64,000 nucleotides of DNA. Source: Phoronis australis. Taxonomy: Eukaryota; Phoronida; Phoronidae. The notes beneath the pieces were generated by a model. The model was given only the letters and a program-made list of their open reading frames with translations, did no database searches and had not been told where the DNA came from. Shown piece after piece: positions 12,808 to 22,594 of the stretch. The stretch lies in the NCBI GenBank assembly GCA_002633005.1, contig NMRA01000113.1:340441-404440 (forward strand). Direction: 5' to 3'. Every line of letters begins with the position of its first letter. Within the stretch, counting starts at the first letter, position 1. The translations under genes were made by a program, and so were the position numbers.

Positions 12808-14171
12808 AAGCAGCCGTGCGTGAAGACATGGTAGACTGCCAGTTTGATGCTAGATCTATGCTGCTCACTTTTGACCTTTCACACGATTAACCCTAACCGT
12901 TTGGCTGCTTGTTCATAAAGAGATGAACTAAGAACGCAAGACTTTAATTCACACACTGGTTTTGCCATGATTGCTCTCATCATTTCTTGGAAAAGGTTAT
13001 CAATATTTTTCATCACTTAAGATATTTCGAAACATTGGTTACATTCTGTTGCAAGAGTGGGTTTACAAAGTGACAATTTTAATTTTAACATTGGTTGTGA
13101 ATTTTATGATATTTTGTAAACTTTGATGAGGCCAGTGCTGCCGTGCTAGCGCATTTTTTATGAGCAGACAGCTATTGCTAACTAAACTTACTAATCTTCT
13201 TTACAGATGCACAGCTGTGATGTCTGTACATTTGACATTGAGTTGCACCAACTACCACTTATTAACATTGAATGCTTCATTAAACCAGTTGTTCTTCTCA
13301 CTCCTTTAACACTGCTTTCTGGTTTATGTAAACTTTGCAGATTTAATAAGTTGTAATATGTTTTTCTTTTTTACTTTTCTCATTTGAGACTGACCTAGTT
13401 ACCTCTATTTGCATGACAAGGTAATGGGTGTTCCTACTCCAAATTATATTCCTTACTGTGGGTCACTTGATAGTCCTGAAAATTGTTCCTCCAAATGTCA
13501 CTAGATGTCAGTAGTAGTTGCTGTAGAGTTGCCCAGATTGTTGTAGCTTACACCTGTTTCTTTTTATTGTGAAATTTGAGCCAAACTTTAATTTCTCTTC
13601 TTGTCTTCATTTTGATGGTAAGCAATATTCATGGCCTTGTACGGTCGGTTGTTTAAGTAGATCAGGCACACTCTTGGAGACCTAGTGTGAGCTCATAACA
13701 TGGTATTGTAATCCTTGCTTGTCTTATGCACTGTCCACTCACTCTGTCGTAGTATAATGTTTTGTGGCCACATCGTTTATCATCATCAAAACGAGCTAAA
13801 TTTTGTCAAATTTGAAACCACATTGGTAAATCCTTGGGATTTGGCCAGAACAACTTGATCATGGTTGCTGTTGACTGTGATGCCATCATTGTTCTTTACA
13901 AACTTTTTTGCATGTTTCTGTCATCCTTGTATTCATCCTGTTCACGTTCAACATCGCATTCGTAATTCTTATCCTGTAATTCCATCAGTATATATGGGAC
14001 TCGCATCCATGTCAAATATTCACTGTGAACGTGCCTGGAACTCTCCCTACAAAACACAATATTAACGATAGTTCAGAAAACCTGGCGACTCACAGTTCCT
14101 TTAAATTAGATGTGGAAGTAGCACTTTACTAACCAAGAAATCATATCACTCCCAAATGTTAACCTTGCACT

Positions 14172-14628
14172 CAGGCCTTTATGCAGCGTACGTCCTGGGC
14201 GTCCAAATGGATGCCCTAGCACTAATCAGGATGCCCTGGCAAGGACGCCCAGTGTATCATTTGGACGCCCACTGTCAATAGGAACCTTTCAAGTTTCTGA
14301 AGGCTCACAATGGGGGCTCTTTTTACAAAGCAGGAAGAAATATACAATGTACATACAAAGTATATGCATTGTTGCTATTTTGACACTTGATTGACAGCAT
14401 TGTAAAAGTCTTGGTCTACACATTTTTTTAAGTAAAAATGCTCACCAAAGAAGGCTGTTTTATAAACTTAGATGTAAAAACCTTGATCTATGCATTTGTT
14501 GTAAAAAAATCTGTGTGTTTGGGGGTATTGCTGGGGGTTGGGGGTTATGCGTTGGAATCATGGACGCCCTGGAATATTGGGAACCCCATTTTGGACACCC
14601 TATTTTCAAAATCCTGGATAAAGGCCTG
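14172..14628. mobile_element. Nonautonomous hAT-like DNA transposon with 8-bp target duplication
   Basis: The ends are CAGGCCTTTATGCAG on the left and, on the opposite strand at the right, CAGGCCTTTATCCAG, giving terminal inverted repeats. The element is flanked on both sides by CTTGCACT (14164-14171 and 14629-14636), an 8-bp target-site duplication typical of hAT transposons. The 457-bp interior has no transposase. It sits between the two alternative last exons of Srrm234. Confidence 0.85.
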
Positions 14629-15569
14629 CTTGCACTTCACCAAACACAAGTACACCACAGGATGAACAAGAATCGGGTCAATACTCAAAGCACAACTTTT
14701 GGTAACCTGGAACAATCACTAATCGTTGAGTACCCGAAACAACATCATTGGTCACACCCTGCCTGACATATTACAACCGTACAATGCTGCCATCTATCGA
14801 CCAGTTGCCAATATGCTCAACACCCTGTTTCATACATAAATGTATTGCTCTCTCTTGTCTGTCAATAGACACAGCAATTCTCCACGAGCTTACTCGCCGC
14901 ATTTCTCTCACGAAACATTTTGCTCCTCATTCATTTTGTATGAGTCAACTTGGTGAGAATTCTATTCGTCACCTAATTCGCACACAATGAGGTTTGCACT
15001 TAAGAAAATGTCCATGCAAAATCTTGCCATTATTTCTAGTAGTGCACACCTCTTTAACTGTGTTAGTAAGGTCTGAAAAAATAAATAACGTTGTATAGTC
15101 ACTCCGTAATTCATGCACGTGCACGGGATATCTCATGTTGTTTACACATGGTGAAAGGGGTGACCTGGATGAGTGTCGTGTCACCCAGAGTTGTATGGTC
15201 AAAACAGTTTTTCACCATTTATAGGGTACTCTTATACTGGAACAGGATGAAGTAACTTCAACAGGATGAAGTAACTTCATTACTGTTATTTTGACCATGT
15301 TGCCAACCTGCAGGCATTTTGTTCAATTCACACATGTGCAGTCAGCGATGCTTGATTTCTTAATGAATTTCCCACACCTGTCAACTATGCTGATTATATG
15401 TTCAGTATATTTGGCACATCCTGACTATCAGGAAAGTATATTTCATTATGTAATAAGTGGGGAATTACTATATCCTAGCTGTGCATGCTTACAAGTCCTA
15501 AAACTAGTGTGCTGTTTGTCCTCCCTTCTAAATCTAGTGCTTTGCATGCTTGTAGATGCCCATTTATTC

Positions 15570-15815
15570 TGAATGATGTAGTTTGTGCATACCGATTCAT
15601 TTTGTGTGATGTAAATTATGCATACTGATTCATTCTGACTGATGTAGGTTGTGCATACCAACTCATTGTAGTGGATGTAAACTGTGCACACTGAACGATT
15701 CCAGTTTAGGTAGTACACATAGATTCAGCATATTGACGGATTCTGATTGACATAAACTATACCGATTCCAATTGATATAGAATGTGCATACTGATTCTGT
15801 CATTTATGTAAATTG
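15570..15815. repeat. Degenerate 33-bp tandem repeat
   Basis: About seven diverged copies of a 33-bp unit with a GTGCATACTGATTCATT-like core. The period gives an open minus-strand frame of 11-residue repeats that I regard as an artefact. Confidence 0.65.
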
Positions 15816-16108
15816 TAATAAGACTGATTGTGACATGTTGTCATCTTTTTCAGGATTTATTTTCAAAGTGTCCTGTTACAATTTTGTTTGATTTATAAAG
15901 ACAAGTAAGAAACAGGTGGCAGAACATCTTCATGTCCTGCAGATTTTTGTGATGTGCTCAACTTTAAATTGCAACAACATTTAAATAGATTTTTATCGTT
16001 TTTGATAGTGTTTTAAGTTATTCTACCATATTGCGCTATGAATATAGTTATGGCAGACAAATTCTTGTCTGCCCTCTATAAACTGTATGATTTCTTCTCT
16101 TGTTGCAG

Positions 16109-16220
16109 TGCTCGTAAATGCCCCATCCCGTATCACCGACCAAGCCCTGCCACACCAAGCTCAGACAACAGCTGGTCCCCCCCTCGTAGACGAGTTTACA
16201 GACGCAGTCGATCCAGCTAA
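16109..16220 (+). CDS. Srrm234: Alternative distal last coding exon of Srrm234, completing an eMIC domain
   Basis: The exon follows TTCTTCTCTTGTTGCAG and begins in exactly the phase left by exon 10 (which ends AG at 12490), so exon 10 can splice to it over a 3.6-kb intron and skip exon 11. Across the junction the protein reads RRIT|SARKCPIPYHRPSP (about residues 423-440 of 463), then PPRRRVYRRSRSS and a TAA stop. This closely matches the eMIC (enhancer of microexons) signature of vertebrate SRRM3/SRRM4 as I remember it, roughly RRITSARKRPIPYYRPSP. In those proteins the domain recruits early spliceosome factors to very short neural exons. The first part of the motif is constitutive (exon 10) and the second part is isoform-specific. 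Expected expression is neural, by analogy only. Identification is from memory, without alignment. Confidence 0.8.
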
Positions 16221-17250
16221 CATCATCCTTCACAGTCCACATGTTCTAAATGTCTCATTCACAACTTGAATTACAGTAAAACTCGCACAACTGGTATCGA
16301 GTCAAATTGAGATTTTTTCACAGTAGGACAATTTGGACTTGTCTGTCGAAGGAGTTCAGAGAAAATCTGATTTTGCATGCATGCCTACTTGTGCCCTTTT
16401 ACTGTACATCGTTTCTCTGAATGCATTTACCGTTGTACCAGTAGTACAAGTATCTATTGCTTGTGAGGAGTATTAGTGTGGAATATTAAGTTTATATTTA
16501 TTTATTTATTTATAACAAGTCATAGAATAGTTGTGGGTTGTGCAATACATTCCTTAGTGTTTAGTCTAAATTCAAAAATGTTACCTCAACAGGAGCTTTG
16601 GTGCTCATGTTGTGTTCCTACTACCCTGGTAGCGAATGCCATCAAACATGTTTTCATCACGTTCAATGAACACAGCGGTCTAGTGTTTACTTATTTTAAC
16701 CTGATTAAAACAAGTGTTATGCCTATCCACAAAGTTGCAATTTCTCTATAAAATTTTTGAATAATGCACATGGCATGTATTACAACACCACTAAAGTAAA
16801 AATTGAAGAATGCTGAAGCTGGTAAAGCACTTTAAATCCAGTCAAAAACTTAATTAAAGATGTTAGCTTTCAAGCTTGATAGGAGCAGCCCTTAATAAGG
16901 TATGAAGACAAATGGCACGAAAGGCCCTCTTGTATCAACCTGTTCAAATCTACAAGGGGAGGGATGGGGGAACAAAGACGGAAAATGAGGGGAAATGGTT
17001 AGAGGTTTTGGTTCACGTGGCCCATGTCTTTATGTACCACCATTCTCATGGTTGTTGAAAAACAATTAAAACACTGAGATTTCTTCAGATCTCCCAGAAT
17101 GGTCGCCTTAATTTCTACCGGATTTTTATGTGTTTTTGTAGCTTCTGCATTGTTTCATTTTATCTGGTGTCAACACATCAATTTTAAGAATTAAAGCATG
17201 TACTATGTTATGTGCTTGGAGAACTTTGAAATAAAACTTGAAAAATAATA
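16221..17250 (+). other. Srrm234: 3' UTR of the eMIC isoform, with poly(A) signal
   Basis: No coding potential is seen. AATAAA at 17230-17235 is a good poly(A) signal and would give a 3' UTR of about 1 kb. Confidence 0.5.
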
Positions 17251-18352
17251 CCCACTGCTGCATTTTCTATTCACCATCTTATCTTCTAAGTCCAGTGCAG
17301 CATTATAATAACATTTATAAAGTGGACAATGTGTAAGACCAATTTACGGTGTTGTTGAGCTTGTACATTGTGTACAGCATATAGTAAGGGATGATCTTAT
17401 TTTAAACATTACTAAAAGAGGGAGCAATACTTGTAAACTCAAATTGCCTCTGGAGGTGAAAGAGAAATCAGATCCGTCCCAAAGTCCTTGTCCTCCGTTG
17501 TCATGATTACAGAATGCACAAGTACGATTTAAGAAAGATCCTACCAGAAGTTTAGGAGACGGAGCCACAGATTATAAAAAACAAAACTGCCACTACGGTG
17601 TGCCACCGTCGTACACTAGTCGGAGTGTCACGAAAATCATTGTCCAATAAGAACATAAGCCACTAAGTTTTCATAATAATCCTTTAAGTAGTTTGCTTAG
17701 TAATACCTCAAACCACCCGAAAATGGGGAGGTATGAGCCAAGCGGACACCAACAAACAAAACTTAAAAAACGACTACTTGTTCTCGGAGAATACGCCAAA
17801 TCCATCCAAAAGCGAGATGCCGGCATCATCTCCATAATGGAATTGAAAATCCAATTGAGGAACTGTGAAGACTGACTCATAGGAGAGGAATAGAAAAAAA
17901 GTTCCACTAGAGCAGGGGCGGATCCCGGATTTTGAGTTGGGAGGGGTCAGGGCACGGGAATAACCAGAATTTGGGGAAAATGCGTGCGCCCAACCTAAAG
18001 TGTGGGGACGCAGAGGCCTCGAATGTTCGGGGTTGCGGACCTGTAGACTAAAAAAAAAGATAAACGGGGTTTGTTCAGGGCCTATGCGTTGTTTATCCCG
18101 GCACCTATAACCCCTGACGTCACCACAGAAACAGAAACAAGACAACAACGGAAGCAAAAGGCTTGGAGGGACAGTGAGTACAGACTCAGGCTAAACAGTT
18201 TCCGCAATCAGAAAAACGCAACCATAAACAGTTAAAGGACTTCAGGAAACTGAGTGGAACGAGGGAAGTGATGTGGTCGTCTGAGGAGATGAGATTTAGT
18301 CCACAAATAGTTTCATAAAGGCATTGAGAACGACTCAAACACACCAAGATTG

Positions 18353-18592
18353 TCAATTGTTGGGACGAAAAGTTTTATTCCCCCTCCCGGCCACCTCCCC
18401 TTTTCTGTACGTTACACTCTGTAACCCTCCACTGCTTTGTACGTTGCGTGGACGGGTAGCGCTGCGTTCTTCACACGAACGAGCTAGCCAAGTACGGCAA
18501 AGTGTGTCATCCTTTGAAAAGCGACGCAAGGTACCCAAAGCGCGTGTGAGACGATAATGAGTACATCCCGGCACGCAGCAACTGCGTGGCAT
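18353..18592 (-). pseudogene. THAP-domain-like N-terminal fragment
   Basis: A 79-codon frame begins MPRSCCVPGC and continues with RRFSKDDTLCRTWLARS. This resembles the start of a THAP zinc-binding domain (M-P-x-x-C-x4-C, then F-P-K-D-x-x-L-R-x-x-W). The second half of the C2CH module (C-x2-H near residue 60, AVPTIF box) is absent, so this is either a broken copy or one exon of an unresolved gene. The stretch is richer in CpG than its surroundings. THAP domains occur in host transcription factors and in P-element-type transposases; I cannot tell which this was. Confidence 0.35.
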
Positions 18593-19059
18593 GTTGAATG
18601 ACTTGTAAACAAAAGCAAACGACGACCGAACTTATCACAACCGAGGTAGAACAATGACTGGCTCGACAGCTCTCCCAGTCAGACTATAATGAAAAGAAAT
18701 TGGCGCGAATTAACTCTTGTCTCCCAAAACGTCACTTCCGGAGTAGAGGACGAGAAATTAATCAAATTACAAAAAGTTGTAATTAAGTGAAAATTGTGTC
18801 TGGGATAATCAACGAACCTTATTTTTGCTAAAAGTGACATGAAAAAAGGTTGCCTTCGCCTTTAAATTCAGTGTACACGTGTTAAGGTTTAGTTAAGGGG
18901 GTTTCACAACAAAGTAAAATTTATCGTTGACATTTTTTTTCTATTTTCATTTTTTGTATTTTAGTATACAAGTCATGCCATACTTTATTGCATTCGAGGC
19001 CAGAGGCCCAAAGTACAACAAGAAATATATATACACGCACAGTTAATTACGAAGCAGCG

Positions 19060-20030
19060 AGTTAAACAATTTTTCTCTACGCACCGTGGCTAAATATACG
19101 AACTTTACAATGTTTGCATCGGGAGTCTTCATAAGGAGTCTTCATAATCTTGGTGAAGTATAGGGCAGAGTTAAGATTATCAAAATTTACATTTACATAT
19201 TGCTGACGGAGGCCTGCATAAGCATTACAGACCAACACAAAGTGCAGTTCGTCTTCAATGTAGTTCACGTTACAGAAAACACAAATTCTATTACAGTAAT
19301 CTATTTTGTTTTGCATTCTCGTTTCCACTTCCAATTTGAGGTTGGCACAAGGAAACCTTGAAAATTTTTGTACAAAAGTGGTAGATTAAACCGAAATTAT
19401 TCCTCTGAAGAGTAATTAAATTTGAAAGATTTAAAGTAGAGCAATTTGTGATTTTCATGAATGTCAACTTCCCAACCTTGTAAGTAACACCCAATCAATC
19501 TTTGGGAAAATTGTTATTTCCCGTGTTACACCTTATTTATCCACACTTCATGGAAACCATACTTGGACAAAAGAGATGTGATATCGACTGAGGAAGCCCA
19601 ATCATAAAAAATCTACCGTCAGCTCGGACATACCTGCTTGACGACAGTTTCAGCATCTTAAACCAATATTTTATACATGTGATCAAATGTTTTGCAAACA
19701 GTGGATAACGCCCGCATTCGGCTGCATTGGAAAAAGAAGTGCTCACACCAAGCACCATTTTACAGAATTTCACGTGAAAACGTTCTATGCCGTCATACTC
19801 TTTAAACCCCCAGATTTCAGCCCCATGACAAATTGCTGAAAAAATCGTTGTATCAAATAATTTAAAACGTGGACCATGTGGTAGGTTTCGACATCGGTTA
19901 CATAATTTAGAAATGCTTCCTTTCTCTGAAAGTGTGGTGGTCTCCGTTGTCCAAGAGAGTTTCGTAGTGACAAACAGCGAACAAGGACTTTCATCGCGTG
20001 GTTTTACGGCCGTAAAACGCATTTTTTTAC
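19060..20030 (-). mobile_element. Non-LTR retrotransposon (LINE) 3' relic, frame-shifted
   Basis: The minus-strand frame 19537-20022 contains LFDTTIFSAICHGAEIWGF, then IERFHVKFCKMVLGVS, NAAECGRYPL and KYWFKMLKL. This is the typical region after the reverse-transcriptase palm in many animal LINEs. A second frame, 19077-19334, carries a C-x2-C-x9-H-x4-C cluster (CVFCNV...EDELHFVLVC), the usual C-terminal end of such ORFs. The frames are offset and interrupted, so the copy is dead. The catalytic core and endonuclease are missing, as expected for 5'-truncated insertion. Confidence 0.8.
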
Positions 20031-21959
20031 TATTATTGGGTGGGATAGATTCTTGAAGTTATTAGCTTTGTCAAAAGCAATAGAACAGCAAAACTTGGTT
20101 TTCGCCTTTGTCTGCCACACATACTCAAGTTGCACTTTCTTGAATCCATATAGCACGTAATTTCCTTACCGTCTCGAATAATAGATGCAACTTGTCTATG
20201 TACTACAACTCTGCTCGTACATAAATGAGAAAGGAACTGTATTTGCGAGAACTCTAGGCGTTAATTTTATGAAAACACATAGGAGAAAAGAAACAGAAAG
20301 AGCTTAGCCTCTGGAGCAAGAGAAAAGCGATGATACTATGTTTTTTTGGCAAAACTGTGGTAATACCAGACTGATGTATTAGATGAGAGAAGCCAGGAAA
20401 GAATCTGTCAGCTCCTAACAGTAAAATAGACTTGCTTATTGGGCAACATGTATCCGGTCGGGTTGCACTATCCTCTTGTGACCACAGTGGAAGTTGTTTT
20501 GATATGGATGGGTGACGTAACTCATTAATAAAAACATATCTATTGAATTTCATGACCATGAGTCCCTTGGGAGATATCAAGGAGGGTGACAACTTTAATA
20601 GTTAAATTCATCTACACAGTAGCAGTTGCCATCTTGATTTTATTAAAAATGTACCCGCTAAATTTCGCAAAGATTACTATAGCTGAATGGTTGCAGAAAT
20701 ATTAATGCCAAAAAATCAAAATTGTCACTACGGGCTATAGAACCAAACAGATTCGTCCACCATCATCAATACAAACGAACGAGTTACGTACGCCGATTTA
20801 AGTTATATAAATAGTTTTTTCGGTGTTTCGCAGAATTAAAGACAATCACAGACGTAATTGGAGCATTCATTTTGTTTACCCAAAAGTGTCGTCTAAACTT
20901 CGGTAGCAATTTGGGCTCGAGTGCCAAATTCATGAAGATACACTAGATCAAGAAATTTGGTCACACTTTAATATCTTCATGAGCACATTCTCGGAGATTT
21001 TCTACTAAGGACACAGCAATTAAGTAGCCCAGATCCTGCGTCGGAAAACCACTGCCTGTCAATGATGTTCTCGATATTAATAGGCCCACACCAGTCTCGA
21101 GACAGAGACCTGCAAACGCTAAGAACGGTCACCAGAATAGTGAAATTGCCACGGAAAGCACAGGTTAGACCCTTGGAAAATATGCATGTGCTGTGGTCTC
21201 CCTAACAGAATGAAGCACGTGAGGGCAAATTCAAGATGATGTATTAAAGAACATTCTAGGTAAAGATACCAAAAATTAAAACTGAATGTGGCTGCATTTG
21301 CCAGATACGTCTGGAAATTAAAGTAGACCGTTTCCATGATGATAAAAACATATAATTTCTTAGTTTCATGACGTCCCTTCAAGGGCTGCAGCTAGGCTGC
21401 CTTGGTAATGTAGTGTAAATTACACGAGGGAGCGTTGTTTCTCATTGTTGTTTATTAATGACTGTTAATTGGAAACAAAAACCCTATTTTTGTTTTTGCC
21501 AGTGATTTTCTAATTGTTACACATTTAGTTGATGGAAATATATATATTTGAAGTCACTAAAACCCCAGCAAATTAATCTCTAAAGCACGTCAAAGTTGGC
21601 TGGCTAAAAGTCGAGTACAAAAATTAGGCAAAACTTATGGAGCATCAGTTTGGCGCACTGCCAAAGGTTAAAAGGATACTAAATCCTGTCTTCAGTGATG
21701 ATTTAAACCAATTAATCATCGTTCTTCTGATGCAGCCCAGCGTTGGCGTCAGTCTTGAAAGATAAAAGCAGGAATCAACTGAAAACTCATACTCACCCTA
21801 CGTCACCGACATTGACGGGATATTATGGTTCTCATTTAATGGGTGGTCTTTCGATCACACTTGTTTGGCCAAAATATATGAGTACGAACTTTAAATCAGC
21901 TCATATGTAAACAAAGACATTGCATTAATCGGACGTTTCGGAGTGTAATTTTCCCACAG

Positions 21960-22150
21960 TTGCCCGTTTGCCAGACTTTGAAAGGAGTTTTCAAATTTTC
22001 CTACAAACTTTTGAAGGTTCGAGGGTTACTGACCATCTTAGATTGTTTCAGACTCGGAGAATTGGATGGGAACGTCGTTTTTATCTGTTAATTGGTCAAA
22101 ACCGGGTTCGGTATACTATTAACGGTAGCCTCTTTGAAAACGTAAAACAA
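21960..22150 (+). repeat. Dispersed repeat, copy A (upstream of SLC9A8)
   Basis: The block with AGTTTTCAAATTTTCCTAC, AAACTTTTGA, GAGAATTGGATGGGAA and GGTCAAAACCGG-like segments aligns in order with a second copy at about 48600-48780 in the HVCN1 intron. It lies 450-630 bp upstream of the SLC9A8 start codon. Confidence 0.6.
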
Positions 22151-22594
22151 TCTTATAGAGAATATCAAAGTCTACTTTTCATTATTCTCTATTGCCGCTA
22201 TACCGTTTCAAATACCGGTATATTTCAGTTATTGAACCCAACATATTGATCAGTATGCGACCAAAATATCGATGATGCTGTAACTCAAAAAAATAATCAC
22301 CCAAAAATTTAAAATAAACAAGCAGATTTTTGTTGCTTGTTCGATGTTGACTTTTTTGAAGCCCAAGGGACATATGTCCGAATGAGAGACAACATATGTC
22401 CCCTCTTGTCTGTTCCCGTTGCTTCATTCCACGTCTCCAGATAATTGAGTAATGTTGCTATTGCTTTAACACACTTGTAAATAAGTTGGAACTGGAAGTC
22501 TGCGGGTGATCTTCAGCTTTCCATATTATTTTTCACACTCATAGACAATTATTCCGCAATAACCATGGTGTAACTATTTATTTAGGCGATCAAA

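Larger units (their letters stand above)
12808..16108 (+). other. 3' UTR of the proximal Srrm234 isoform and intron before the eMIC exon
   Basis: Noncoding in all readings I tried. It acts as 3' UTR when exon 11 is used and as part of the 3.6-kb intron 12491-16108 when the distal exon is used. An ATTAAA at 13279 is a possible poly(A) signal for the short form. It holds a hAT-like element (14172-14628) and a 33-bp tandem repeat (about 15570-15815). Confidence 0.6.
17251..22594. other. Gene-poor interval between Srrm234 and SLC9A8
   Basis: No complete gene is recognised. The interval contains a possible CAGGGGCGGATC transposon end (about 17912), a THAP-like fragment (18353-18592, minus), a LINE 3' relic (19060-20030, minus) and a dispersed repeat (21960-22150). 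Several open frames of 60-110 codons (for example 20254-20592, minus) match nothing I know. The SLC9A8 promoter should lie toward the right end. Confidence 0.5.

Noticed and set aside
17905-17950. CAGGGGCGGATCCCGGATTT as one end of a DNA transposon
   Set aside because: It looks like a hAT/MITE end, but I found no inverted partner or target duplication nearby, so an element could not be delimited.
20254-20592. 112-codon minus-strand frame upstream of SLC9A8
   Set aside because: No recognisable domain, no splice partners, and it lies next to LINE debris; kept only as unclassified open frame.
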